Source: Paenibacillus taiwanensis DSM 18679 (GTDB taxonomy: Bacteria; Bacillota; Bacilli; Paenibacillales; Paenibacillaceae). Taken from it: 64,000 nt of DNA. Below the pieces are notes generated by a model that saw nothing but the letters and a program-made list of their open reading frames with translations, was not told where the DNA came from and did no database searches. The stretch lies in assembly GCF_000425125.1 (NCBI RefSeq), contig NZ_AULE01000023.1, forward strand, positions 310,001 through 374,000, written 5' to 3'. Both the position numbers and the translations under genes were made by a program. Positions 16,830-25,910 of the stretch are shown here, in pieces. The stretch's first letter is position 1. Each line of letters opens with the position of its first letter.

Positions 16830-19550
16830 ATGGCTAAAAAGACAGCACACATTATATCGCATACCCACTGGGACCGCGAATGGTATATGCCTTATGAGTA
16901 TCATCATGCACTTCTGATCGAGTTAATGGATACTTTGCTGGAGACGCTTGATCGTGATCCGGACTTCAAAAGCTTCCATTTAGATGGACAAACGATCATA
17001 CTGGAAGATTACTTCCAAGTAAGACCGGAAATGAAAAACAAAGTCGAGCATTACATCCGTGAGGGACGCATTCAAATTGGACCTTGGTACATTTTGCAAG
17101 ATGAGTTCCTAACTAGCAGTGAGTCTAACATTCGTAATTTGCAAATTGGTCACCGAGACGCGAAGCAATATGGCGGCTTGATCTCCAAGGTTGGTTATTT
17201 CCCAGATTCCTTCGGTAACATGGGACAAGCGCCACAAATTTTGAAACAAGCCAACATTGATGTTGCTGTATTCGGTCGTGGAGTGAAGCCGACGGGCTTT
17301 AACAACCAAGTGTCAGAGGACGCTTCTTACGAATCTCCATACTCCGAGATGGTATGGCAATCGCCAGATGGTTCCCGCGTCGTAGGTATACTGTTTGCGA
17401 ACTGGTATTGCAACGGCATGGAAGTGCCGGTTGACGAGCCGCAAGCACTCGCGTATTGGGAGAAACGAATTCCAGACGCAGAGAAATTTGCTTCTACGAA
17501 CCATCTGTTGTTTATGAATGGTTGCGACCATCAGCCAATTCAGACAGATTTGTCGAAGGCGATTGAGGTTGCGAAAAAATTGTTCCCTGATACGGACTTT
17601 GTTCATTCCAGCTTTAACGAGTATGTGGATGATGTGTTTAAGGAGCTTCCTGAGAACTTGCAAACAGTGGAAGGCGAATTGCGCAGCCAACGTACTGATG
17701 GCTGGTATACGCTGGTGAACACGGCTTCTTCCCGTGTATATTTGAAGCAGATGAATGCTGAGAACCAAACGCTGCTGGAGAAAGTAGCTGAGCCGCTGGC
17801 GACGATTGCGCACCAAGTAGGCAAGCCTTACCCGCATCACCTGTTTGTGTATGCTTGGAAGACTTTGATGCAGAACCACCCGCATGATAGCATTTGCGGC
17901 TGCTCGGTTGACGAAGTTCATCGCGAGATGGTAACTCGTTTTGAAAAATCGAAGCATATGACGGAAATGATTATTAACGAATCTTTGGATGCACTAATGC
18001 CTACCATTGATACAAGCGTATTTGAAGGCAAGCAAGCTGTTCCGTTTACGGTATTTAACACAGCGGGTTATAACCGCAACGGTGTAGTTGAAGTTACACT
18101 TGAGTTGAAACGCCGTTATTTCAGCGAAGCTCATCCTACCGTGCTGGCTAAAGAAATGAAGGTAGAACCAGTCGAGGCGGGTGCTGTGGTTGACGCAGCT
18201 GGAAATGTGCTTGATTGTGAATGGGAAGATGCGGGTGTTATGTTTGGTTATGACTTGCCAAAAGACAAGTTCCGTCAACCATACATGGCACGTATTATCA
18301 AAGTACGTGTACAGGCAACGGATGTACCGGCATTTGGTTACCAGACGTTAGCCTGGGTACCAGGTGCAGCGAAGCAAGCAGTGGCTAACTTGGCGACTGA
18401 AGACTTTGCACTGGAAAACGAACGTTTAAAAGCTGAAGTGCTTGAGAACGGATCTATTCGTATGATGGACAAACAGACAGGTCATGTATATGAAGGGATT
18501 AACGTATACGAAGATGCCGGGGATATCGGTAATGAGTATATGTTCCGTATGCCAGAAGGCTCTACGCCGCTGACGACAGCCGATGTGAAAGCTGAACGTA
18601 AAGTGGTTGAGAATTCGCCGTTCCGTGCTGTAATCGAAGTGACACATAACTGGAGCATTCCGGTTTCAGCGGATGAGACGTTACAACAAGAACAAATCGA
18701 TATCGTGGACTTCCCTACTCGTAAAGCACAGCGCTCAACGGAGATGGTACCGTTCCACATCGTGACTCGTTATACGCTGGATCGCGGCGCAAAACGTGTC
18801 GATGTACATGTGACGATGGATAATAAATCAAAGGATCATCGCGTACGCGCGTTGTTCCCGACCGGCTTCCAAGCGGAGACGCATGTAGCCGATTCGATTT
18901 TCGAAGTGGCGAGCCGCAACAACGTTCCGGCCAAGGAGTGGAAGAACCCTAGCAATGATCAACATCAGCAAGCATTTGTCAGTGTAAGTGATGGCAAGCT
19001 TGGCTTAACAGTTGCTAACAAAGGGCTCTGCGAATATGAAGTATCGCAGGACAACAAAAACACGATTGCAGTTACACTGCTTCGTTCATCGGGGGAGCTT
19101 GGTGACTGGGGCTACTTCCCGACACCGGAAGCACAGTGCTTAGGTATCAATACGGCCGAATATGCGATTATTCCGCACGAGGCTGACGTGGTTACATCAG
19201 GTGCGTTTGCAGAGGCTTACAGTTTCCCTGTACCATTCCTGACGCGTCAGACGGATGTTCATGTTGGTCAATTCCCAGCCGAGTATGCCTTTATCGCATG
19301 GGAAGGCGAGCAAGTGGCGTTCTCCTCACTGAAGATGGCAGAAGAAACTGGCGATATGGTAGCCCGTTGGTACAACATGGCACATGAGCCGCGTAAACTG
19401 TCTGTGAAATTGCCTGAACGTGTTCGACGTTTCTATCGTAGTAACGTAATGGAAGTATTAGGCGAGGCACTGTATACAAATAGCTCACAAGAAGTATCCG
19501 TTGATCTTGGCGCAGCTGAAATCTTTACAGTAGGCGTCAAAAAACAATAA
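16830..19550 (+). CDS. GH38 alpha-mannosidase
   Basis: A 906-residue zinc-dependent retaining alpha-mannosidase. The N-terminal catalytic domain has the metal motif HTHWDREW (His 11, His 13, Asp 15), PDSFGNMGQAPQIL with the probable nucleophile Asp 126, and NHPHDSICGCSVDEVHREM near 352, which supplies another metal His. The rest is the helical bundle and large beta-sandwich C-terminal domain usual for GH38. It lacks a signal peptide, so it acts on imported oligosaccharides. AGAAGGGAG precedes ATG 16830. It is the last gene of the locus and is followed by a strong terminator. It resembles the bacterial SpGH38 type more than eukaryotic class II enzymes. Confidence 0.95.
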   Translation: MAKKTAHIISHTHWDREWYMPYEYHHALLIELMDTLLETLDRDPDFKSFHLDGQTIILEDYFQVRPEMKNKVEHYIREGRIQIGPWYILQDEFLTSSESNIRNLQIGHRDAKQYGGLISKVGYFPDSFGNMGQAPQILKQANIDVAVFGRGVKPTGFNNQVSEDASYESPYSEMVWQSPDGSRVVGILFANWYCNGMEVPVDEPQALAYWEKRIPDAEKFASTNHLLFMNGCDHQPIQTDLSKAIEVAKKLFPDTDFVHSSFNEYVDDVFKELPENLQTVEGELRSQRTDGWYTLVNTASSRVYLKQMNAENQTLLEKVAEPLATIAHQVGKPYPHHLFVYAWKTLMQNHPHDSICGCSVDEVHREMVTRFEKSKHMTEMIINESLDALMPTIDTSVFEGKQAVPFTVFNTAGYNRNGVVEVTLELKRRYFSEAHPTVLAKEMKVEPVEAGAVVDAAGNVLDCEWEDAGVMFGYDLPKDKFRQPYMARIIKVRVQATDVPAFGYQTLAWVPGAAKQAVANLATEDFALENERLKAEVLENGSIRMMDKQTGHVYEGINVYEDAGDIGNEYMFRMPEGSTPLTTADVKAERKVVENSPFRAVIEVTHNWSIPVSADETLQQEQIDIVDFPTRKAQRSTEMVPFHIVTRYTLDRGAKRVDVHVTMDNKSKDHRVRALFPTGFQAETHVADSIFEVASRNNVPAKEWKNPSNDQHQQAFVSVSDGKLGLTVANKGLCEYEVSQDNKNTIAVTLLRSSGELGDWGYFPTPEAQCLGINTAEYAIIPHEADVVTSGAFAEAYSFPVPFLTRQTDVHVGQFPAEYAFIAWEGEQVAFSSLKMAEETGDMVARWYNMAHEPRKLSVKLPERVRRFYRSNVMEVLGEALYTNSSQEVSVDLGAAEIFTVGVKKQ

Positions 19551-19581
19551 GAAACGGGCGCAAGCATACCTTTTCTACAAC

Positions 19582-19626
19582 AAGACTGCTCTTGGCGGCG
19601 CATAGCTGCTGGGAGCGGTCTTTTTT
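19582..19626 (+). terminator. Terminator of the mannoside operon
   Basis: Long imperfect stem (19582-19596 with about 19606-19620) followed by six T at 19621-19626. Confidence 0.85.
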
Positions 19627-19738
19627 AGTTGGCCCAACGAGGGGGGACATCTGTCAATAACAGTGGAGGCGCAGGAGTAAAAACCGCAAATTTGTGCAAT
19701 TTATAGGTGATGCAGTTACAGGTTAAGGAGGAATTTAC

Positions 19739-20608
19739 ATGAACAAAATGCGTTCTGCTGTCACAGTGATAAGCTTGCTCATTCTCGGTATGCTGCTGCT
19801 CCCCATGTATCCTTTACATGTACAGGCGTTAAATGATACAGGTGCTCATCAGCCTATGCTGGACACGAAGCAAGAACCTTTAACTTTTGTCCTTGTGCAT
19901 GGGGCATGGGGCGACTCTAGCTACTGGGATAAAACAGCAGCCGAGCTGCGTAAACTGGGGCATACCGTCTATACGCCGAATTTGCCTGGTCATGGCAAAG
20001 ATACAAACAAGAACGTCACTCACGCTGATTACGTAAAGGCTGTATTGGACCCTATCAAGCGGAATAACTTGCAGAACATCGTCCTTGTAGGTCACAGCTT
20101 TGGTGGAACAGTCATCGCCAAAGCAGCAGAGCAAATACCAGATCGCCTGCGGCGTATGATTTTTATGGATGCCTTTGTGGTTAGGGATGGCTACAGTGCA
20201 GCAGATGAAGCTCCACTTCAGGTGAAAAAGAACTGGGAAGACATTGCAGCCGCCTCGAAGGACAACACTGTAATGCTTCCATTTCCGGTCTGGCGAGAGA
20301 CGTTTATGAACAACGCTGACCTAAAGCTTGCCCAAACTGTATACAAGACGGTGACACCGGAGCCAGCAGGTCCTGTATTTGAGAAGCTGAATCTTGCCAA
20401 GTTCTATCAACTGACCACTCCACGCAGCTATTTGTATTTCACGGATGACATCGCTCTGCCTCAAGGAGAGCAGTCTGGATGGCATCCACATATGTCAAGC
20501 CGCCTCGGCTTGTTCCGGCTCATTACGGCACATGGGGATCATATGACACCGTTTCATACCGATCCGGAACTTGTTGCCCGTAAATTAATCGCAGCAGGGC
20601 GCGATTAA
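19739..20608 (+). CDS. Exported alpha/beta hydrolase
   Basis: A 289-residue alpha/beta-hydrolase with a signal peptide (residues 1-31, ending VQA). Seen: the oxyanion-side motif VHGAWGDSSYW, the nucleophile elbow GHSFGGTV (Ser near 120), and the catalytic His in HGDHMTPFH near 268. The arrangement resembles esterases of the salicylate/hydroxynitrile lyase-like group, which use a serine nucleophile; the substrate cannot be assigned. ATG 19739 has AAGGAGG 7 bases upstream. Monocistronic; the bidirectional terminator after it also serves the converging peptidase gene. Confidence 0.85.
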   Translation: MNKMRSAVTVISLLILGMLLLPMYPLHVQALNDTGAHQPMLDTKQEPLTFVLVHGAWGDSSYWDKTAAELRKLGHTVYTPNLPGHGKDTNKNVTHADYVKAVLDPIKRNNLQNIVLVGHSFGGTVIAKAAEQIPDRLRRMIFMDAFVVRDGYSAADEAPLQVKKNWEDIAAASKDNTVMLPFPVWRETFMNNADLKLAQTVYKTVTPEPAGPVFEKLNLAKFYQLTTPRSYLYFTDDIALPQGEQSGWHPHMSSRLGLFRLITAHGDHMTPFHTDPELVARKLIAAGRD

Positions 20609-20611
20609 ATC

Positions 20612-20684
20612 AAAAAGGTGTGCTTCATCGTAATTGTCTTGTGGCTAAATGAATCCACAGCATATACGAGAAGCACACCACTTT
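20612..20684. terminator. Bidirectional terminator between hydrolase and M24 peptidase genes
   Basis: Perfect 10-bp outer stem (20617-20626 with 20670-20679) with an inner TGTGG/CCACA stem. AAAAA on the left gives a U run for the minus strand; the plus-strand tail is only CACTTTAT. Confidence 0.7.
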
Positions 20685-20716
20685 ATACATAAAAGAGTGA
20701 CATAAATGAATAGTGA

Positions 20717-21805
20717 TTATCCAATGATCGTTAATTGCTTCGGATAGGAGGTGAGAACACGTACACCTTCTTTAGTAACGACAACGTCATCCTCGATTCG
20801 TACACCGCCTTTTCCTTGGACATAGACTCCAGGCTCAATCGTAAATACATGGCCTGGTTCCAATACTGCTTCATTTTGATCATGAATAGAGGGGTATTCG
20901 TGGACGTCGATGCCGAGCCCATGACCGAGACGATGATTAAAATAAGGGCCATAGCCTTTATCCGTAATCACTTGTCTGGCTGTTTGGTCAAGCGAAGCGT
21001 AAGTGATGCCTGGTCGCACCGCAGCTATTGCTGCTTCATTGGCAGCCAGCACCGTATTATATATTTCCTTTAGTTCCTCGCTAATCTCTCCAACAGCAAA
21101 GGTTCGTGTAATATCAGACGCGTAGCCATTCAAATATACGCCTAAGTCAAACAAGAGTAGATCGCCTGCTTGAATGATACGCTGCCCAGGCACACCATGC
21201 GGCAAGGCGGAATTGTCTCCTGCCAGCACCATCGTAGAGAAGGAAGGGCCTTCCGCGCCTTGTTTCTTCATTTCATATTCCAAATCGGCTACTACTTCCG
21301 CTTCCGTCATCCCAATCCGAACACGACGAACGACATTGTCAAGCACCGTCTCGATGCAGTCGACTGCGGCTTGCAGCCGTTCAATTTCTTCCTCTGACTT
21401 AATGACACGCAACGATTGCAGCACGGCCCCAATATCTACATAATGTGCAGCTTGCACGACAGATTGCAGCGACTCATAACGCTGTACAGTCATGTGGGCT
21501 TTTTCCAGGCCAAATGTTGTTACAGTGTCTGGAAGCTGCTGCTTTAAGATGTTATAGGGGTTATCCGTATCCGAATGTGTGGCAATACGTTTGATGGATG
21601 ATACAGCTGCTGCTTTGTCGGCATCAAGAGCGGGCACTATCAGGACAGGCTCTTGTCCTTTGGCCAACACGATTCCGAGGAAGCGCTCATGTGGATCACA
21701 AGCGAAGCCGGTAATATAATAAACATGTTTTGGGTCTGTGACTAAAATTGCGTCCCATTGCTCCGTTTCCATCGTGGCGATCAGTGTATGTAACGTGTGA
21801 TTCAT
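20717..21805 (-). CDS. M24 family Xaa-Pro dipeptidase/aminopeptidase
   Basis: A 362-residue pita-bread metallopeptidase. The N-terminal creatinase-like domain (about 1-130) includes DPKHVYYITGF. The catalytic domain holds the five metal ligands in order: FDLGVYLNGYASDITRTF (two Asp), GHGLGIDVHEYP (His), TIEPGVYV (Glu) and VRIEDDVVV (Glu). It cleaves Xaa-Pro bonds in the cytoplasm. The start at 21805 (MNHTLH) is preferred because AAAGG is 9 bases upstream; the ATG at 21814 directly abuts that site. Monocistronic, transcribed away from deoB. Confidence 0.93.
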   Translation of the reverse strand: MNHTLHTLIATMETEQWDAILVTDPKHVYYITGFACDPHERFLGIVLAKGQEPVLIVPALDADKAAAVSSIKRIATHSDTDNPYNILKQQLPDTVTTFGLEKAHMTVQRYESLQSVVQAAHYVDIGAVLQSLRVIKSEEEIERLQAAVDCIETVLDNVVRRVRIGMTEAEVVADLEYEMKKQGAEGPSFSTMVLAGDNSALPHGVPGQRIIQAGDLLLFDLGVYLNGYASDITRTFAVGEISEELKEIYNTVLAANEAAIAAVRPGITYASLDQTARQVITDKGYGPYFNHRLGHGLGIDVHEYPSIHDQNEAVLEPGHVFTIEPGVYVQGKGGVRIEDDVVVTKEGVRVLTSYPKQLTIIG

Positions 21806-22202
21806 TGCATTCATCCTTTCTTTCTGAAATGTAACGGATGGCTCTTTTTGTACGATAATTCGAAGATACCATGTTCACTGGCAAAATGCGAATAGCTGAG
21901 CGTATGTGAGTAGATGAGTAGGTGATGATAGGAGGATGCGGTTACTTTGGAGTTGTCCATATGTGTTGGGGATGGATACTCATTTAGGGATGCTCACTTT
22001 GATGCCGACTTGCTTCTCTTGCGGTTCTCGTTTAATCCTCCTTAGTATCACTATCCCAATAGCTCAGTTTCTGGATAGGAGACAGATGGGAACTTAATAC
22101 AACAAATCATCATTAGTACAATGATTAATAATGAAAAAAATGATGTGCAAGTGTACAAGGCTAAATAGGACTCAAAACCGTTAGCAGGGGAGAGGAATTT
22201 CC

Positions 22203-22231
22203 AAATGTTTCACGTTCCCCGTGGAACATTT
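22203..22231. repeat. 12-bp inverted repeat resembling a parS site split by 7 bp
   Basis: Arms 22203-22214 and 22220-22231 are complementary except for one base. The core TGTTTCACG...TGGAACA matches the 16-bp ParB target (TGTTNCACGTGAAACA on the opposite strand) with 7 extra bases in the middle. It may be an operator for deoB or a degenerate chromosomal parS. Confidence 0.45.
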
Positions 22232-22309
22232 AGGCGTTGTTCCATTTTCATACCAGAATTAAGCCCGATTTATGTGAAACAGTTAACAAAATAAGCGTGA
22301 GAGGGATAA

Positions 22310-22338
22310 CTGAGAAATACATAAAAAGCTGCTATAGT
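22310..22338 (+). promoter_or_regulatory. Sigma-A-like promoter for deoB-tkt
   Basis: CTGAGA (4 of 6 for -35), 17-base spacer, TATAGT (5 of 6 for -10). Start expected near 22345, which puts the cre box about 40 to 50 bases downstream of it. Confidence 0.5.
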
Positions 22339-22383
22339 GGAGCCATGCTGGCCTTCATGAAGGCGCGCTTGCGACTTCATTTA

Positions 22384-22397
22384 TGTAAGCGATAACA
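22384..22397. promoter_or_regulatory. cre site (CcpA box) in the deoB leader
   Basis: TGTAAGCGATAACA fits every fixed position of TGWNANCGNTNWCA. Placed downstream of the predicted promoter and 120 bases before the deoB start, it suits CcpA roadblock repression of nucleoside catabolism. Confidence 0.7.
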
Positions 22398-22517
22398 GGA
22401 CACATGTCCGCGATTTATTTAGCATTCTAGTATACAATAAATAGTCTCAAATCACGGGTGTACACCAAGCTGGCTTATTTTTTAGATTTCACTCTATTAA
22501 ACGGAGGGATATGTTAT

Positions 22518-23705
22518 ATGAAATTCAAACGGATTAATGTCATTGTGATGGATAGTGTTGGTATTGGCGAGTTGCCGGATGCTCCTGACTTCGGAGATAC
22601 AGGCAGCCATACGCTAGGGCACATTTGTGAGCAAGTGCCAACTATAAAGCTGCCTAATTTGACAGCGTTGGGTCTTGGTAACATTGCGCCTTTATCTGCT
22701 GTTCCGGCAGTCGAACATCCACAAGCCAGCTATGGCAAAATGGCTGAAGTATCAGTAGGCAAAGATACGATGACAGGCCATTGGGAGCTGATGGGACTGA
22801 AGGTAGAAGTACCGTTCCAAGTGTACCCTGACGGATTTCCGGAACAATTGATTAGCAAGTTTGAAGAGTTGACAGGACGAAAAGTTATCGGAAACAAACC
22901 GTCCTCTGGTACCGTCATTCTCGATGAATACGGTGAGGAGCAAATGAAAACAGGGGCATGGATTGTGTATACATCTGCGGACAGTGTCTTCCAACTTGCA
23001 GCCCATGAGGATGTTATCCCCTTGGAAGAGTTGTATCGTGCATGCGAAATTGCTCGAGAGCTGACCTTGCACGATCCCTTTATGGTTGGACGTATAATCG
23101 CAAGACCATACGTTGGGGAGCCAGGCGCATTTAAACGTACGCCAAACCGCCATGATTATGCGCTGGACCCATTCGGTGATACGGTGCTGACGCATTTGAA
23201 AGAGGCAGGCCACGATGTTATATCGGTAGGTAAAATTAATGACATTTTTACAGGTCAAGGAATAACGGCATCTCATCCGACAAAGAGCAATTTGGACGGT
23301 ATTCAGACGAATATCCGTTTGTTGGAGCAGTCGTTTAACGGATTGCTCTTTACGAATTTGGTTGACTTTGATTCTTTATACGGACACCGTCGTGATCCTC
23401 AAGGATACGCAGCATGTCTGGAGGAGTTTGATCAATATATTCCGCAATTGATGGAACGGACAGGTGAAGAGGATCTGCTAATTATTACTGCGGACCACGG
23501 TAACGACCCTATACATCCAGGTACCGATCATACGCGTGAGTACGTACCTGTGCTGATCTATAACCCGCTGCTTGCGAAAGAAGCCGCATCTATCGGCACA
23601 CGCTCGACATTTGCTGATCTAGCAGCGACTATTGCCGACAACTTCGGCGTCAAAGCGCCAAACATTGGCGAAAGCTTCTTGCAGCAGTTGCGTGTACAAA
23701 AATAA
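22518..23705 (+). CDS. deoB: Phosphopentomutase
   Basis: A 395-residue cytoplasmic Mn-dependent enzyme interconverting (deoxy)ribose 1- and 5-phosphate, of the alkaline-phosphatase superfamily. Metal and active-site segments seen: [18 protein letters not shown] at the N-terminus, [10 protein letters not shown] near 80 with the phosphorylatable Thr, [15 protein letters not shown] near 285-300 and TADHGNDP near 335. The start at 22518 follows GGAGG by 10 bases; upstream in-frame starts lack a site. It is 60 bases before tkt, so the pair likely channels nucleoside-derived pentose phosphates to the pentose phosphate pathway. Confidence 0.96.
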   Translation: MKFKRINVIVMDSVGIGELPDAPDFGDTGSHTLGHICEQVPTIKLPNLTALGLGNIAPLSAVPAVEHPQASYGKMAEVSVGKDTMTGHWELMGLKVEVPFQVYPDGFPEQLISKFEELTGRKVIGNKPSSGTVILDEYGEEQMKTGAWIVYTSADSVFQLAAHEDVIPLEELYRACEIARELTLHDPFMVGRIIARPYVGEPGAFKRTPNRHDYALDPFGDTVLTHLKEAGHDVISVGKINDIFTGQGITASHPTKSNLDGIQTNIRLLEQSFNGLLFTNLVDFDSLYGHRRDPQGYAACLEEFDQYIPQLMERTGEEDLLIITADHGNDPIHPGTDHTREYVPVLIYNPLLAKEAASIGTRSTFADLAATIADNFGVKAPNIGESFLQQLRVQK

Positions 23706-23765
23706 TAAATTCAAAAATAAGCAATACAAATAGATCGAAGATAGAAATTGGGGGAAATCAACTTT

Positions 23766-25754
23766 ATGAGTACAATTCAGGAACAAGCTATTCACAGCAT
23801 TCGTACATTAGGAATTGATGCGATAGAGAAATCCAAATCGGGCCATCCAGGTATCGTTATGGGTGCAGCGCCGATGGCTTATACGTTGTGGACAAAACAT
23901 TTGCAAGTGAACCCGCAGGCGCCACAATGGTTTAACCGGGATCGTTTTGTGTTATCCGCTGGACACGGTTCTATGCTTTTGTATTCACTGCTTCACCTTT
24001 CAGGTTTTGATCTGTCTATTGACGATCTTAAGGCGTTCCGTCAAGATGGCTCCAAAACTCCAGGTCATCCTGAATTCGGGCATACGGCTGGTGTAGACGC
24101 GACTACAGGCCCGCTTGGCCAAGGTGTAGCTATGGCGGTTGGTATGGCGCTTGCTGAACAGCATCTTGCAGCGAAGTACAACCGCGATCAATTATCGATC
24201 GTGGACCACTACACCTATGTTATATGCGGTGATGGCGATTTGATGGAAGGCGTATCAGCGGAAGCAAGCTCATTTGCAGGCCATCAACAATTGGGCAAGC
24301 TTATTATGATGTATGATTCCAACGATATTTGCTTGGATGGCGATTTGTCTGAAGCGTATTCCGAACAAACACGTCAGCGCTATGAAGCATACGGTTGGCA
24401 GACGATTCTCGTTGAGAACGGCAACGATGTTCATGCGCTAAATGCTGCTATTGAGGAAGCGAAGCGCGACACGAAACGTCCAACGCTGATCGAAGTGAAG
24501 ACGGTAATCGGATTCGGCTCTCCGAGCAAGGCAGGGACAAATGCGGTTCATGGAGCTCCTCTTGGTGCTGAAGAAGCGGCGTTAACGAAGGCTGCTTATA
24601 ACTGGACAGAAGAGCCGTTTGTAATACCACAAGACGTGTACGCACACTATGCAGACCATGTGGCAGCACGTGGACAAGCAGCAATGGCAGCTTGGACAAC
24701 GATGATGGAGCAATACGAAGCGGCTCACCCTGAACTGTACAGTGAATTGCAGATGGCGATCCAGTCTGAGCTTCCAGCAGATGCTTTTGACAACCTTCCA
24801 ACACATGAAGCAGGCTATCAGCAAGCGACTCGCAACTCGAGTCATGATGCCATTAACGCGATTGCGTCTAAAGTGAATTACTTCCTTGGCGGCTCTGCTG
24901 ACTTGGCTCATTCCAATATGACTACGATAAAAGGGGAAGGATTGCTGACACCAGCAGAACCAGGCAACCGTAACGTACAGTATGGTGTACGTGAGTTCGC
25001 GATGGGCGCGATGCTGAACGGAATGGCGGTTCACAAAGGTTTGCGTGTATTTGGAAGCACCTTCTTTGTGTTTAGCGATTATTTAAAAGCGGCTATGCGC
25101 TTATCCTCATTGATGAGTGTGCCAGTGACCTACGTCATGACACATGATAGTATTGCGGTTGGTGAAGATGGTCCTACACATGAGCCAATCGAACAGTTGG
25201 CTGGCTTGCGTGCCCTGCCGAACATGAACGTAATTCGCCCTGCGGACGCACGCGAGACACAAGGGGCTTGGAAGCTGGCGATGCAGTCTAAGAGTACACC
25301 TACTTCAATCGTATTGACACGTCAGCCATTAGAAGTGATGGAAACGTCGAGCTTGGATCTGGTAAGTCGCGGTGCTTACGTTATTGGAGCCGAATCCAAA
25401 CGTCTTGATGCGATTTTGATTGCTTCTGGGTCCGAGGTGAACTTGGCCATGCAAGCAAAAGATGCATTGATTGTAGAAGGAATTGATGTACGTGTAGTTA
25501 GTATGCCTTCTCAAGAACTGTTTGATGCACAATCTGCTGAATATAAAGAGTCTGTGTTGCCTAATCATTGCAGAGCTCGTCTTGCTATCGAAATGGGTGC
25601 AACCTTTGGCTGGCACAAATACGTCGGACTGGATGGCGATGTGCTTGGAATCGATACGTTCGGCGCATCTGCCCCTGCATCGGTATTGCTTCCGCAATAT
25701 GGCTTTACAGCAGACAACGTTAAAGAAAAGGTCGTTCGCTTGCTGAAAAAGTAA
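23766..25754 (+). CDS. tkt: Transketolase
   Basis: A 662-residue thiamine-diphosphate enzyme. Seen: [17 protein letters not shown] near residue 30, the ThDP-binding [13 protein letters not shown] near 154, the central Glu region in the second domain ([13 protein letters not shown]), [19 protein letters not shown] near 463-481 and the C-terminal domain. Length fits the family. ATG 23766 has GGGGG about 10 bases upstream; an in-frame ATG at 23748 does not. Second gene after deoB, with a terminator downstream, so catabolite control of deoB should extend to it. Confidence 0.96.
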   Translation: MSTIQEQAIHSIRTLGIDAIEKSKSGHPGIVMGAAPMAYTLWTKHLQVNPQAPQWFNRDRFVLSAGHGSMLLYSLLHLSGFDLSIDDLKAFRQDGSKTPGHPEFGHTAGVDATTGPLGQGVAMAVGMALAEQHLAAKYNRDQLSIVDHYTYVICGDGDLMEGVSAEASSFAGHQQLGKLIMMYDSNDICLDGDLSEAYSEQTRQRYEAYGWQTILVENGNDVHALNAAIEEAKRDTKRPTLIEVKTVIGFGSPSKAGTNAVHGAPLGAEEAALTKAAYNWTEEPFVIPQDVYAHYADHVAARGQAAMAAWTTMMEQYEAAHPELYSELQMAIQSELPADAFDNLPTHEAGYQQATRNSSHDAINAIASKVNYFLGGSADLAHSNMTTIKGEGLLTPAEPGNRNVQYGVREFAMGAMLNGMAVHKGLRVFGSTFFVFSDYLKAAMRLSSLMSVPVTYVMTHDSIAVGEDGPTHEPIEQLAGLRALPNMNVIRPADARETQGAWKLAMQSKSTPTSIVLTRQPLEVMETSSLDLVSRGAYVIGAESKRLDAILIASGSEVNLAMQAKDALIVEGIDVRVVSMPSQELFDAQSAEYKESVLPNHCRARLAIEMGATFGWHKYVGLDGDVLGIDTFGASAPASVLLPQYGFTADNVKEKVVRLLKK

Positions 25755-25840
25755 GTTGTACTTGCCGAATTGTCAAGAAGGATACAGGTAGTTAGCACTT
25801 ATTTTAGGTTGTAGTCTATATCTAGTACTCGAATAAATAT

Positions 25841-25892
25841 AAAGATAGACCGCTCTTCTTATCTTGAACAGGTAAGAGGAGCGGTCTATTTA
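25841..25892. terminator. Bidirectional terminator between tkt and the GH38-like gene
   Basis: About 18-bp near-perfect stem (25845-25862 with 25872-25889). AT-rich flanks on both sides suit termination of tkt and of the converging minus-strand mannose operon. Confidence 0.75.
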
Positions 25893-25910
25893 TGGTGCAG
25901 AAGGGCTACC

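Larger units (their letters stand above)
21806..22517. other. Long divergent intergenic region (about 700 bases)
   Basis: No gene is supported here. The left part (21850-22200) shows nothing I can name. The right part holds a parS-like split palindrome (22203-22231), a sigma-A-like promoter (22310-22338), a perfect 14-bp palindrome at 22351-22364 and a consensus cre box (22384-22397), all facing deoB. Confidence 0.6.
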
